A stretch of DNA of 64,000 nucleotides from Mesocentrotus franciscanus (lineage: Eukaryota > Echinodermata > Echinoidea > Camarodonta > Strongylocentrotidae): assembly GCA_037976565.1 (NCBI GenBank), contig CP137680.1, forward strand, positions 21,110,307-21,174,306, read 5' to 3'. Each line of letters starts with the position of its first letter. Position 1 is the stretch's first letter. Positions 38,171 to 52,070 of this stretch are shown one piece after another. The notes beneath the pieces were generated by a model that saw only the letters and a list, made by a program, of their open reading frames with translations, was not told where the DNA came from and made no database searches. A program made the translations under genes and the position numbers.

Positions 38171-41100
38171 ATAGAAATTTAAAAAAAGTTATGTTGGATA
38201 ATTTTGGCACTTTTATAGCCTGTCAGCAAATCGCTAACATTAATAACACTTTTATGCTCTCGCTTGTTCAAGAATTTATGAGGTATCTTTTGGAGAAGAA
38301 AAAATTGAAAATGTGACGACGAATACTTCCCTTATCGGCAAATGTAACATCGTCTACATCTAAGAAAATGTACGATATTCATCAACATATACCACCGGTC
38401 TGTCGAAGAAGAAATAGGATGGTTTAGATATACCTAGAGCATTTTGCCTCTCATCCTTTGGGAAAGATTTTCCTTCTTTTCACGTGCACGATCACGAATA
38501 AAGATGCTTAAAACTCGGGGAAACGACAAGGACCCTATCAAAGACACAAGATCGAGGAGTCTTATAGGGTTTTTGACACCATTCGGGATTTTTCACAATA
38601 ACGGGCGTTATCAACCACCAAGAGTAGATTGTTATTTAAACACAATTTTAATACGACCGATGGGTCTTGTCGCGGAGCTTGAAACTCCTTGGTCTCACGT
38701 TATTCACACCCCCTCCTCCATCTTCACGACAATAGCCCTCGTAAGGAAAGTTCACCATCAAAAATTTAACTCATCTGAAGGTTCTTCAACACTGTCTTGA
38801 GGACAAGCTCGCGTAATTTCCAGGTTGGCCACAGAGTTTTTATTTAGTTTACAAAAGCTCTAGGAAAGTGGGCAACGCTGTGATTCTATTGCGAACAATA
38901 ACATGTTCCACTTGTGTTGTATGTAATTTTCTTTAAAAAAATCAAATTATTTAATTTTTAACAAGTACATTCATTTCTTACGAGAGGACAATATGGCTTG
39001 AAAAGCTTTGAGTAATAAATGTAATATCCAATCTGAATATTATTCATTTTTTTCTATAGGGCTTCAAATGCTAAATATAGTTTTACTCCTAGCACCGATG
39101 TTTGTTACAAAAGTTCTCACAATATGCATCATGTGCGTGCTCAGTATATAAACCACATTATGGGAAGCTTTCAAAACGTATGCTTAACTACTAAACATCA
39201 AAAAATTCAAAATGACAGGTAAAATGCTAAATAGAATGACACAAATGTATCGGGGAGAGTACAAATTCTATTCTAGTGTCAGGACGAAGGTTGACACTTC
39301 GAAAAGGTATCTCATCCTTGGTAATGCAAAGTGCCGCATCACTCTTTCCCACCCCCGAAAAGGACCGTCACGGGAAATCATGGAGAAGGAAAAATGGATC
39401 GATCTAATTCTGACAAGAAAGATTTGAAGATAGAGTCATAGGAAGAGAATTCATGTTTTGTTTCAGGAAACCCCGCCAGATTTGATTAGCATGATTCATA
39501 CATGTTTCCTTGGATGCTGTGCCCTCGCAGAATCCCACTAAAACTGCACAAAAAATGGAAACATACTAGAAAATCAGATGTGATATTTTGAAGTATTCAT
39601 CAAGTCCTAAATTCACGGTAACCGAGTCCTTCCACGACACTATGTGTCAGATTCCCTCAGGATAATATTTATGAATAAGTCAGGTTAGAGAACCTGTTGT
39701 TATATTTTCAATTCCGGTATTGTAGAATAAGGTGGAACGCAGTTTAACCCTCCATTATGAAAGAAGTAATTTTCCTCAATTCACTAAAAGGTCGTCATCT
39801 GTCACAATCTTCGCTAATGTTTATCGAAATTGTATCATGTTTCCTTTTCTTCGAAAGTCTCTTTTCTCAGGATGGTGTGACGTGCTTTAGAAAAATGGAA
39901 GATGACAAGTATAACACTTTACCCTGTAAGTTCAATGGCGAAGCTACATGGCATAGGGGCACCTCCCCTCCACCTCCATCGAATGGGGAAATATCATGAA
40001 TGAAAGAGAGAACGATAAAGATGGAAGAGGCAACAAGGAAAGATGTAGGCCTAATGATTGTGTGTCCTTATCAACAGTCAACCCTTTTCCCTCATTCGAT
40101 TCTCTCGCATGTCATCCATCTAGTAAGACCAGTGCCCCCTCCCACACCAGTGTCCCCTTTATGGATCGACACACGCTACGCCACAGTGCATGATCATCAT
40201 CAGGGCTGATGTTCCACCCGTATCAACTTGTCTAAACTTCATGATTGTTTGATTGACAAAACGCACCCCAACTTAAACAGGTTACTTGATGTATCTGCAT
40301 GTCACAGAATAGAAAAAGAAAAAAACATTTTCCTGACTACGCCACTATCATATTCACGTTTGCACAGAGGTGTCACATGGGTGATAACCCTGCCCCTCGC
40401 ACGATCAATAGCAGGTGTAGCAGTTCAGAAGTGTTTACTAGTTTACTTCCCAATACAACGCGAAGATGTTACAAGTCCCTCTGGAAGAATTAAAGTCGTA
40501 GATCCCCTGAATATTTACCTACTTTAGTCAAACCTTGATAGGGTGTCTACCTAACTTAAAACTAAAATGTCATCCGTCTGTCTACCATGAAGGAAAATGT
40601 GTCTAGAACCTATCTGGAAAATCCCACCTATCTACAGTTGCAAATGTTTCATTTGGGTAACCTTTATGGACAGGTTTACAGAAATCGGGTAAGACGCGCA
40701 ATCGAACCAACAGACTGTAAAAACACAAAAAATGATATCGAAACATTTTACGAAGAGCAATAAAAATCCATCAACATCTGTTCTTGCAACCGTCAAGCCG
40801 ACAATGTCACTGACCAAGGCGGCTCTCCAGACAGCTCTACCTTGCGACGTCAGTAGACAACAAAAATATTAAAAAACGCCAGAGACCAGACGGCCCAAAT
40901 TAGGAGAGGGTTAAAACCCGTAACTTACCGGCAAAAACTAAATTGATAAACTTTAGAATGCCAGCAGGAAATCATCAGCTTGAAGATACAGAGACGGGCA
41001 GTTGTACATCTAAGAATAACGGTGTAATAAAATATCAAAATGTAAGGTAGGATTAATATAGGTTCCTTGCTTTCATGTAATCATCTTTTTTTTTTATAGA

Positions 41101-42039
41101 AACAAGAAACCAGAATGTCAAAATCATTTTGTATTTCACATTTACACGATAAGTACATATGGTGAAAATGTACCAGGTGTTAAAGACATATCCGGATATG
41201 AGGATTAACATTAATTAATGAGACCGTTGAAGGGGAATCGATGTTTTGTATGCTTCTGAATGACTGAAACAATTATCCAATCAATAACAAGAGTGACAGT
41301 GACATTTTTTTCGAATACATTGTCTTTAATATTTGTCAAAACAGTCTTTCATGTCAACTTTGTACGATAGAACTAAGGGAAACCGATTCGTATTTGAGTG
41401 ATGGAACTGTCAAACCTGCCATGTTGGCCACCTCTCTATAAAGGCCAACCTATCTTGAAAGACAAATTGTCTTCATTTGCACTAATTTAATGCATTTTTG
41501 TATTAAGACCAGCATTTTCCTTACGGAACTTGACCATTCATTTATACCTCACTTCAGCATGTTCAAAGACCACATTCACCTATATCAGGCCAGGATTCAG
41601 AGATATTTATGAAGGATTTAACTTAAATATCTAAGTTCGGACCTTCAATCCTAAGCTTAAAGAATACCCCAAGCTTGCCTCACGAATCAGGTCCGAGAGT
41701 CATGTCAAATATCCATTTTCAGGACTGCTGACGTAGGTACATTATGTTTATGCATGAAACATAATGACTGAACCTTGACTTTTATGACAAATCTTCCCCA
41801 AGGCTTTCCCCAAGGCTCCATTTTCTCCCATTTTGTTCTTAAATCGAATTTCTTTCAAAAAACTTGCTTTAAAGTGATTATACACTATGTTCGATGCCAA
41901 AGAATTTGATGGCATACTCATTTCCTGCTATAATCCTGTAAAGACATTACTTGCCTAGTTAAAATAAATTTTCTATTTACTTTATGTTATTTAGTGTATT
42001 TTCATCCGGCGTGTAGTACAATGTTGTTCGAGAAGGTAT
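38171..42039. other. Anonymous AT-rich stretch
   Basis: Open frames at 38444-38800, 39757-39999 and 39996-40209 lack domains and splice support. A GTAAG donor-like site on the minus strand near 40926 follows one open frame, but nothing further supports an exon. No shared repeats were noticed. Confidence 0.4.
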
Positions 42040-42330
42040 AGTAACGTTAGTAATTGTCGGAGAAGGAGTCCGGGTGTAAGTTTTCCCGACGTTGCTGTCC
42101 ATGAGCACTTGCCAATTTGTCCAGGGTACTAGGTAGTTGTCTGGGGTAATATATATATATATATATATTTTCAGATAACTTTCCAAGGGTAAATATACAA
42201 AGTGTAGGTGTCTGCCCAGGAGTAACAAGTGTCTTCAGGGTTTGTCTGGGCATTTGTCCGGCGTTGCATTTTATGAGTAATTTAATTTTCAGAGAGAGAT
42301 ACCGGTTGTCGGGGTAGGGGCCTCTAGGGA
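42040..42330. repeat. Degenerate minisatellite-like stretch with (AT)n
   Basis: A TTGTC(T/C)GGGGTA-like motif recurs irregularly, for example at about 42116, 42137, 42243, 42254 and 42306, with an (AT)n run at about 42150-42168. The spacing is uneven, so the unit is not well defined. Confidence 0.4.
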
Positions 42331-43757
42331 AATTTCCTAGGGGTGATATCAGTGAAGACTTTTGGGGGTAAGTGGTCCGATACTGCTTACGGACAGCCCC
42401 CGATACCAAGAAATGGAAGTATAGTTCTAGGAGAGTTCATGGTGAAAAGGAAATCCACCTGTACAGAAAAACGTATTTTGGTATCACACTTGGATGATAA
42501 AAGTAAACTAGCTTTGTTTGCATTATCCAAAAGATGTCATAAAGTGTAATAATTAGGAAACAAGAAACACCCTCTTTTAAGACCGGACCTCAGGATGACC
42601 TTTGTAATGATTCAAACAACAATAGGAAGTCCTTCATTTCCGCTCTATTCTGTTTGTTGGCTGAGATGCGACGTCCTAACTTTGGCCAGACAATGTTGAC
42701 AGCTTTCTCGTCAATATTTGGCATTCATGCCATTGGACACACCGGGTGCCCCAATGACTTATTTCTTATTAAAAGTCCCCTGCCGTGTCCTTTGTTTCAA
42801 CTTATGCAATGGTGACTTATTCAACAGGCGCCAAATTTCGCCATGTTGATGACAAATGTGAACTGATACAGTCATGACTGTGCGTAGTCATCAAATTGAG
42901 ATTTGTTCACCTACGTGCTACGATCAAAACAAGAATCCATCAAGAACTTAAAACGACCAGGTGTTAACTTCTAACAAAGATCGGAATGTACTCTTGGTGA
43001 ACTCGTGTTTATACGTAGAAAATTACCTGATGTACAATATTTCTCTTTAACCACGATCAAACAAAGCACGTACATAATGGCATCTTGCACATGTCGGTGT
43101 CTGTCACTGATTTGAAGTTCATGACTTTCTCGTAAACATATGAAATTCGTTTAGGCATATGCATCTCTACTGAGTCAACCCCGACTCAGATTCCGATCAT
43201 ATCTCACTGAATATTCTTGATTATTTTCCTGCGTGTCTTTTCGTTTGTCTGCTTCTGCTAGTTTACAGCTCACTTTTCTCGGAACTTTCGTACTTGGTTC
43301 TAACCATGCTACATAATGATACGTCGATTCGACATCTCTTTCAGATGCTGTAAGACTGTTATCCACATTTTTTTTCAGTCTCTCAAATGCTTCTCATATT
43401 AAGTGCAATATACAACTTTAATAACGATAACCTTCACACATAAGTGCGAAATCTGTCTGACATCACCGTTAGCCCATTTATCGGCTCCTGGTAACAAGCA
43501 CTTGTAAAAACAAACACCCGGGGTCAGACATTACAAGACAGGATCATGATGCAAAAGGAGGAAGACCAAATTTCCGATTCTATTTTAACGGCTCGGTGGT
43601 CAAGACACCCCTAAACTGCCTATATTGCAGACGGCCAGTATGAGACAAGATAAAATATCTGCAACATCACTGACAATTTTAAAACCCTGGAGAATTTTAC
43701 TGAAAAATTGGTCTTCCAATTTAAAAGAAAATTAACCCATTACACACGATTGGCATA
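42331..43757. other. Anonymous stretch
   Basis: No gene or repeat recognised. Confidence 0.4.
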
Positions 43758-44262
43758 TTAAAGGTAATGCAAAGTTTTGGGAAATTTTGAAATTGGGTGG
43801 ATAGTAGTTCTTTAAATTTTGGATATATTTGGATGCCCCTGTAGATGTATTATAAGCACTAAAAGATTTAGCCCCTAAAACACTTCTGCTTTCGAGCAAA
43901 TTGAATTATCAAATTTACCGGTGCTCCCGGTAAATTTAAAATATTTCAAATAGCGCCTAAGGCCATTTCATGGTAGCTGCGACCATGAAAATCTCAGAAT
44001 ATGCAGTTCTGATATATAATTTCCAAACGGGAATAGCAAATCGGTCGATTGAAGTCAAGAAACATTGTTTTAAAGCTAAAGTAATATCAGTCTTGAGAGG
44101 GCGCTATACAACATAAAGAGTCTATTATTTACAATTTCATCACTTTAGACTCGATTTCAACCGTGACAACGACCATTGAATCTTGTAAAATCGCATATGC
44201 TTCCAATATGTTTATTTGAACCAAATTCATGACCCCATACCAAAACTTTGTATTACCTTTAA
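43758..44262 (+). mobile_element. TTAA-bounded element, family 4
   Basis: Left end TTAAAGGTAATGCAAAGTTT and right end AAACTTTGTATTACCTTTAA form inverted termini of about 20 bp, with TTAA at 43758-43761 and 44259-44262. It is 505 bp and the only copy seen here. A short inner palindrome (TTTACCGG...CCGGTAAA) lies near 43914-43936. No coding capacity is evident. Confidence 0.8.
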
Positions 44263-44329
44263 ATTAGGAAATAAACTCTCTTAAATGCACCATTCCTGAC
44301 ACAGTTCATTTCATTACTTTTTACTAGGC

Positions 44330-44660
44330 TATTTGTCTTCACAGAAGAAGAGGGGTAAATTGCGTTGGTCTTTGTTTAAACCAAGTAAAGATGTTCCTTA
44401 CGTCACCTGCTCTCACAGAGAGGTATAAATAGTTTTGGTTTGTGTTGACTTCGAGAAATGTGTTCTTTGGAGTCACCTGTCCTTAAAGAGAGACTTTGGG
44501 TTTTTAATCTGTGTTTAATCCAAGAAAAAGGCTGTTCCTTCATGTCAGCTGCCCTATCATAAAGAAAGAGAAGGGACATTGTTTTTGGATTTTAGTTGTT
44601 AGTTTTACTCCAAAAAATAATGTTCTTGAAGTCACCTGTCCTCAAAGAACGATGAGTTCT
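44330..44660. repeat. Four-copy tandem repeat of about 70-90 bp
   Basis: The block GTTCYTTNNNGTCACCTGTC, then CTCAAAGAGAG, recurs at about 44393, 44462, 44533 and 44622. It is separated by TTTGGTTTTTAATCTGTGTT-like spacers and a CCAAGAAA-like segment. The copies are diverged and spacing ranges from about 70 to 90 bp. Confidence 0.65.
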
Positions 44661-44664
44661 TGGC

Positions 44665-45018
44665 CTCTGACCATAAACCGCAAGGACTACTTATCTGGGC
44701 AAGTGTCGAGTTTCAAAGGACATTGACATGTGGGGAACTTTGTTCCTTTCACGGGCCAAATAATTGTATAGAACATGTAATTCTCACGCAGGAAATAAAA
44801 CCACCAGATTTGCAACTCTGTAAATGTCAGTGCTTAAATTCAATAAAATGGACGTGTAAAGCCGTTACGTTTGTGCCAATTGTGGTAGGGTCCATGGTTT
44901 GGTAGAACAAACTATTCTAAGCTAGTAACTACATTTAGAAAGAAACAGTATGAAAATGATTCTGAATTGTAAAATACAAGGAGTAAAGTGTAAATTCCGT
45001 TGAATTCTCTGAGAAATC
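44665..45018. other. Anonymous stretch
   Basis: Nothing recognised between the tandem repeat and the duplicated block. Confidence 0.4.
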
Positions 45019-46410
45019 TTGTGTGTGTGTGTGTGTGCGCGCGCGCGCGCGTGAGTGTGTTTGTGTTTGTGTGTATTTTGGACAAAGGTGTGAATTGATA
45101 CTTGATTTCTGATGTTATTTGTCATAGTTTACATTCTTAGTTTTTTTAATTTCTTGATGAAGGATATAAATCAAATGTGCCGCGCACTCTTTTAGACGCA
45201 CCTGTAAAAGTATGGATCTTCAATAACTGGTCCCTCAGAAACTAGTGCTGTGCCAGTCACAGAAAATTTATGATTTCAACTGAAGCCTCTCAGTGCATCG
45301 TACATTTGATTTTTTTTTAAATTTAATTTGGAAACCTTCTATATTTGATGAACATGGTGGATGGGCATATGAGCTATGGTTGGATTGGTAGTTGAAGCGA
45401 TAGATGCGGTTAAGAGCATTAGTGTAATATTTGTATTTATCATATTCAGACTCTGAATATTTTAACCGAATTGAATCATATTGTAAAGGATGCAATTCAT
45501 AGTTGTACACAATAAATCTTCGTTGACATATTCTCTCTCTCTCTTGCATTAAGAAAATATGAATATATTAATCTTTGGCCTTGGTTGAGAAAATTTCTTT
45601 TTTGTATTAGTATTGAACAGGGAGAAAGAAATAGGGAGCAAATAAAAACAAAATGAACATTTAAGATACCTACTGCATATTCATTCGTGATGGTTAAAAA
45701 TGCAGGGTATATTAAGTGAAATAATCAATTTTAGAGCGATGATGCATCAATTCTTTGACAGTGATTGATTCGTTCAAATTCACATGAATGTGGTGACTTG
45801 TCGGTTACGAACGGCAGGCTTCGATATCTACTCAATCTAGCAAAACATAAGAAATTAAGCTGTATTAAACCACAGACAAGAAATTAAAAAAGGGAGATGC
45901 CAGAATGATGACATTGAAAATGATTGAACGTTTGGATACAAAATAATAAAACAATGTGTTCTGAGGTCATATTTATTACAAATTTAGAAATTTTTATCCA
46001 CCAGCGTCTTTTTGAACACTATATTCAATTTAAATGTGAGTGTGGATCTGTGTAAGGTATAATTTGTATATATTTTTAAGTGTGTGAGATAAGCTACAAG
46101 GGGGAGGGAAACCTTTCAACTCTCGTCTCAGTTTATTCCTTTTTGAAAATTGTCATTTCTGTTACGATTTAGGTTCCTTTCATTTTTAACCACTACATGA
46201 TTGTATGATCTATTTTTTTCACAATAACAGAAGAGTGCTTTGTCTATTCTAAAGAAAATGTAATGAGGAATCATGTTGGAAGTAGGACCTACTTTGCGTT
46301 GAAACATGTATTAAATATAAGCTATTACTTTTATATATTGTATTAATGAGGATATGAGTAAAATTAAACACCTGCCATTGTGGAATGGGCAACTCTCTTC
46401 GCAAGCACAG
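45019..46410. repeat. Duplicated block, first unit (GT tract + A1 + B1)
   Basis: It starts with a GT/GC tract (45020-45052). Segment A1 (about 45051-46030) matches A2 at 46435-47466. Segment A1's right part plus B1 (about 45706-46410) matches 47495-48220 almost base for base. It includes a short CT run near 45531-45543, expanded in the second unit. No gene is recognised inside. Confidence 0.85.
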
Positions 46411-47475
46411 TGTGTGTGTGTGTGTGTATGTGGATGTGAGTGTGTTTGTGTTTGTGTGTATTTTGGAAAGAGGTGTGAATTGATACTTGATTTCTGATGT
46501 TATTTGTCATAGTTTACATTCTTAGTTTTTTTAATTTATGATGAAGGATATAAATCAAATGTACCATGCACTCTTTTCGACGCACCTGTAAAACGATGGA
46601 TCTTCGGTGACTGGTCCCTCTGAAACTAGTGCTAAGCCAGTCACAGAAAATTTATAATATTAACTGAAGCTTCTTTAATAGTGCATGGTATATTTGATTT
46701 TTTAATTTGTTTAATTCAAATTGTATTTGGAAACTTTCCATATTTGATCAACATTGTGTTTTGGCATACTAAGGCTATGAGCTATGGTTTAAGCGATGGA
46801 TGCGGTTAACAGCGTTGGTGTATCTTGTGGATTTATCATATTCATATTCTGAATATTTGCAGCGAATTGAATCATATTGAAGAGGTTGCAATTCATAGTT
46901 GTACACGATAAGTCTTGGTTGACATATTCTCTCTCTCTCTCTCTCTCCCTTTCTCTCTTTTTTTCTCTCTCTCTCCCCTCTCTCTCTTGCATAGAGAACA
47001 ATTGAATTTATAAATATGTGGCCGTGATTATTAGTATTGAACAGGGGAAAGAAATAGGGAGGAGATCAAACGAAACCAAAATTTAAGATACCTACTACAT
47101 ATTCATTAGTGATGGATACGAATTCAGGTAGGCCTATATAAAATGTGAAATACTTAATTATAGAGCGATGATACATTAATTCTTTGACGTTGATTGATTC
47201 GTTCAAGTTTACATGAATGTGGTGACTTGTCGGTTACGAACAGAAGGTTTCGATACCTACTCAATCTATCAAACAATACGAAATCTAGCTGTATTAAATA
47301 CACAGACAAGAAATAACAAAAGGGAGATGCCAGAATGATGACATTGAAAATGATTAAAAGTTTGGATAAAAAAAAAATAAAACAATATATTCTGAGGTCA
47401 TATTATTTTATTAGAAGTTTTGAAAGTTTTATCCACCAGCATGTTGTTGAAAACTATATTCAATTATGCGGTGAC
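46411..47475. repeat. Duplicated block, second unit (GT tract + A2)
   Basis: A short GT tract (46410-46428) is followed by A2. A2 resembles A1 throughout (for example GGTGTGAATTGATACTTGAT and GCGATGGATGCGGTTAACAG) but is more diverged than the first and third units are from each other. A (CT)n stretch at 46929-46987 is longer than in A1. A2 lacks the B segment and ends near 47466. Confidence 0.8.
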
Positions 47476-47489
47476 ACGTTGGTTACGAG

Positions 47490-48330
47490 CAGATGGTATA
47501 TTAAAATGTGAAATAATTAATTTTAGAGCAATGATACATCAATACTTTCACGGTGATTGATTCGTTCAAATTCATATGAATGTGGTGACTTGTCGGTTAC
47601 GAACGGCAGGCCTCGATATCTACTCAATCTAGCAAAAAATAAGAAATTAAGCTGTATTAAACCACAGACAAGAAATTAAAAAAGGGAGATGCCAGAATGA
47701 TGACATTGAAAATGATTGAACGTTTGGATACAAAATAATAAAACAATGTGTTCTGAGGTCATATTTATTACAAATTTAGAAATTTTTATCCACCAGCGTC
47801 TTTTTCGAACACTATATTCAATTTAAATGTGAGTGTGGATCTGTGTAAGGTATAATTTGTATATATTTTTAAGGAGATAAGGGGAGTGTGTGAGATAAGC
47901 TAGAAGGGGGGGGGGGGTGGAGGGAAACCTTTCAACTCTCGTCTGAGTTTATTCCTTTTTGAAAATTGTCATTTCTGTTACGATTTAGGTTCTTTTCATT
48001 TTTAACCACTACATGATTGTATGATCTATTTTTTTCACAATAACAGAAGAGTGCTTTGTCTATTCTAAAGAAAATGTAATGAGGAATCATGTTGGAAGTA
48101 GGACCTACTGTGCGTTTAAACATGTATCAAATATAAGCTATTACTTTTATATATTGTATTAATGAGGATATGAGTAAAATTAAACACCTGCCATTGTGGA
48201 ATGGGCAACTCTCTTCGCAAGCACAGTGTGTGTGTGTGTGTGTATGCGTGCGTGTGTGTGTGTGTGTGTGTGCGTGTGTTCGGGTGAGTGAGCGCGCGCG
48301 CGCATGTGGGTGTATTTTGTGTGTGTCATT
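47490..48330. repeat. Duplicated block, third unit (partial A + B2 + GT tract)
   Basis: About 47495-48220 is nearly identical to 45709-46410, including GGGAGATGCCAGAATGATGA and CACCTGCCATTGTGGAATGG, with a short insertion and a G-homopolymer at 47908-47917. It ends in a long GT/GC tract (about 48220-48318). Offsets to the first unit are roughly 1.79-1.81 kb. Confidence 0.85.
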
Positions 48331-51315
48331 GACAAAACTAAAGATCATCATTGTTATAGACTCCTGGCAGCCCGAATGATCTTCATCTGCGGCTGGAACA
48401 GTGCATAAATCCAATTTTAAAATACCATTTACAAACTCAAAGCAGAAAAGATTATCATTCCATGTGTCAAAAGAGGATTTTTCCTTCTTCTGTTACATTT
48501 TATTTGCTTCTTTGCATCACCAAACGCACGTAGCAAACACCTGTTTTGGCGTGGTTATGATCTCAAATGTCATATCTTGGCGAAACACTTCACTCCGTGT
48601 TTGTTTTCTTGCAATATGTCCATGCTTGACGTTCTGGACTCGCGTCGTGTCATTTTAAACGATAAATAGTAACTGTAATAACATTCCAGTGTAGAGAAGA
48701 TGTATTCCCCGGTCTTCATCTGTTCGTACCCAAGCAACACAAACTCATTAAATGTGATGACGTCACATTTAGCAGGTTAAAGGATATGTGAAGGACTGGT
48801 GGTATAATTTAACTTTGAAATAAATTATCTCATGCTAATCTAACAGATAAATTGTATCAGCCGATAAGAATAATATTTTTGTATTATGAGATTTTCGAAT
48901 TGTTACAAAATAATTTTGTAGATAAAGAACAATTATTTACAAAATAAAGAAATGAAAAAATGCTGATCACAGATATGAACATATGGGACTTCACTAACTA
49001 TCTTGAACAAAAAAAAAATCACACATTTCTAGATGTAGTTGAATTATGGCAACATTTTGAGAGCAATCCCTTTAATGTTTCATTTCTATTATATTGATGT
49101 CCTTCCATGTGTAAATAAAAATATAACTGCCAAAACTGACACATGATGTTCTCACTCTCCTTTAAAAATAACAAAACCCGAACGCTCGCATGATGTCTTC
49201 CGAGACAGGTTTGCATATTCAATCCAACATTTTTGACAACGTAAAAAATAGGGCAGCGTGATCACTAAGGAGCTTCAATCTAATTAAAGTAAGATTTACA
49301 ACTACATGTACTAGTCCGGACATGAGAACATAGATGGGAAATGGGAATCGTTGTCGCTGACTAACTGAAAATGTACTGGGAGGCAGACTCCACCTTTCCA
49401 TCCTACAGTATGTAATCGTACATTTCTTCTAACGCAACATTTTCAGTACATTTTGGTAAAAAGGAATATATAATTAAAAACTCGTTATTTTTTTTAAAAG
49501 ATTAGTAGTATTGTTATACTGTATATTACAGGAAGCTCAGTAGATTTATAACACTGTGAAAGTGTACCTTGCAGTCACAGACGATGGTGTTAAAAAACGC
49601 TCGAATATCGCGTAGAACTGGTTGGTAAAAATAATGACTACTGAATACCAAATTTCAAATTAGTAAGAATTAAAACGCATTTTAAGAACAATGTAGGTCA
49701 AATGAGCTTTTCCACCTCTCCTGCCCATACAGTGTTTCTAATTATTATGATACAGGCCGGACATACATGTTGTAAGCTTTTAAATGGCCCTACACGTACA
49801 GCACAGGGCCTATAGCACTTCACGTCGTGACATTAAGTAGGCCTCCGTCGCACAAACCTTCACTTATAAGGGTAAGGAATTCGCCTAATTCATAGATTTT
49901 TTTCTTCTTCTTCGTCATACAAAGAAAACCTGGTTCCGCCATTTACTTTCGCACGTCATGAATGGACAGATATGTTAGCGTGGTTTGTGTGTTCACAGAC
50001 GAAGAAGTGACCTTGAACATGCACGCAATACGTCTCCGGCCCGCCACAAAAAACAGAAAACCACAAATGGTATCCACACAACCAAAAGAGTGTTCAGCCC
50101 GCACTTTTAGGGTTACTTAAGTTTGGGGTAACCCAACTTTTAGCACAAAAATGGTCATTGCACCACTCTTTCAGTCTTTGCGCACGACATACTACATTTG
50201 GGCCTCACAATGTGGCACAGGCGTTGCAGCAGTGAGAAAGTTCTTGACAGCAGAATGACAACCGATGACAAAACTACACATCCAAATCGATGTTCTTGGG
50301 AGTGAAAGAAAACAAACGCCTCGGTAAAGGTGTGATGTTTTAACGATCTTATTTTGAAACTTCTGAGAAACTTGTGAAGTTTCAACGGTGCGGTTGTGAA
50401 GAGTAAACGAAGTGTACCAAATACAATGTATACTATGGAAACACAAGTTTCATGTGTATCGCATATCTTGACTGTATGGATGGAGGTGTCGACATTGGCG
50501 CATATAGTTGAAACAAGACTAACTTTTCTTCATGAGGCTATTTCCAGTGTGTATGTCATGGGAGTATGATGCATAAGCTAACAATAGTTATAAAATAAAG
50601 ATTCCTGTTTAAAGGACACGTCAAATCAAATAGTTTTTAAAAAATGATTTCGCTTTTCTTTCAAAGACTTGTTTTCGTTGTCTCCATTAACATACTGGTG
50701 GGAACACTGATAACTTATTTGTTACACGTTGCAATTTGGGGTCTCTCAATTTTGTGCATTCTGGTAAATCTTTAAAATTCCATGATGAGTATGGTTAACG
50801 AGTTTCCTCGAAAAAGACAAATTAGGATTTAACGATGACTTATTTAGGAAATTGGATTTCCGTCTGCTTCTATACTTATGTCTACCATCTTTAACGGATG
50901 AGACAGTTTTCATATCGAATAATAGTGCATGTCTCATACTGACGCCTATTTTCGTGCACATCAAATTTGTTATTCTTTTGTGACAGAGAAGCACGCAGGC
51001 ATGCATTTTCTTTTTCTGAAAAACTACTTCAGCAGATTTGAAGGAGCTTGAGGAAATATAATTATTTCTGTATTCAGGTTAAGCAATCGCACGTATTTAT
51101 ATTTTCATTATATTTTCGTAAATAGTTTTCGACGATTCTTTGTCGGAAAAGGATAAGGTGACGAACGATGAAAGCAAGTTGTGAATAATAATGGTTAAGA
51201 AAGTTTTTTCATCATATTTCTTTTTCAGTATAATGCATCATTAACCACAATTAAATATATTCCTATTAAATCTTTATAGAAATATTAGATCGCCATGGCA
51301 ACGTCGTTTTCAGAT
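48331..51315. other. Anonymous AT-rich stretch
   Basis: No gene or shared repeat recognised. Short open frames on both strands are featureless. Confidence 0.4.
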
Positions 51316-51316
51316 C

Positions 51317-51420
51317 CCCCCTCTCTCTCTCTCTCTTTCTCTCTCTCACTTCTATCTTCCTCTCCCTCTTTCTCCTCTTCATGCACACAATCATCTTCAT
51401 CAGCAGCAGCAGCAGCGTCA
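51317..51420. repeat. (CT)n tract and (CAG)n run
   Basis: CT repeats at about 51321-51348 are followed by CAGCAGCAGCAGCAGC at 51401-51416. Confidence 0.85.
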
Positions 51421-51654
51421 TAAACATCTTCATCATTTTATTTCCAGCTTCACCTTAATTTTGTATGCAATTTTGTAGAGCCAGAAGGGCGTTATTTCGT
51501 ATAGTTTCATTAACACTTTCAGGCGATCAGATCAGTATATAGACGCTTTGTTCATCTACCCATCCCCCATCCCTCCTCTTCTCCGGTGCTGTGCTTAACC
51601 GATCTGCGAAGGTGATCAGATGAGTAACTGAGGGTGGAACATCAAGAAGGTAAT

Positions 51655-52070
51655 GATGGAATCGACAGATCTTTCTCTCTCCCACCCTCTCTGTTTCTGT
51701 CTACAACTCTTTGTTACAAAACACAAAAAAGTCTCTCTCTCTCTCTCCTTCTCTCTCTCTCTCTCTCTCCTTATCTCTTTCCTTCTCTCTCTCTCCTTCT
51801 CTCTCTCTCTATCCCGTCTCGTCTTCACTCCTGCCGCTGTATCTCAAGAAAGATTTTTTTCCTTCGAGGAAAACAATTATGGAGTCGACAAATCTTTCTC
51901 TCTCTCTCGCTCGCTCCCTACATCTCTCTTTCATTTTGTTTTATCTTTCTTCAAGCCCTCCACCCCACCCCTCCTGTCACTCTGCCATGTACATGTGTAT
52001 CATTGTTGGCTCTTCTTCGCTGCTGCCAATGTATCTCAAGAAAGGTTGTTTCCTTTCGAGCGGAAGTCCC
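51655..52070 (+). repeat. Two-copy diverged tandem repeat rich in CT
   Basis: Copy 1 begins ATGGAATCGACAGATCTTTC at 51656 and contains GTATCTCAAGAAAGATTTTT. Copy 2 begins ATGGAGTCGACAAATCTTTC at 51879 and contains GTATCTCAAGAAAGGTTGTT. All three plus-strand frames stay open for over 400 bp, the longest open frames in the window. This follows from CT composition (Leu/Ser/Phe codons) and the repeated stop-poor unit. No domain is visible, so no gene is called. Confidence 0.6.

Noticed and set aside
38444..38800. 118-codon open frame
   Set aside because: Featureless sequence with no codon or domain evidence.
44922..45125. His/Thr/Ala-rich minus-strand frame
   Set aside because: It is the translation of the GT/GC microsatellite at the edge of the duplicated block.
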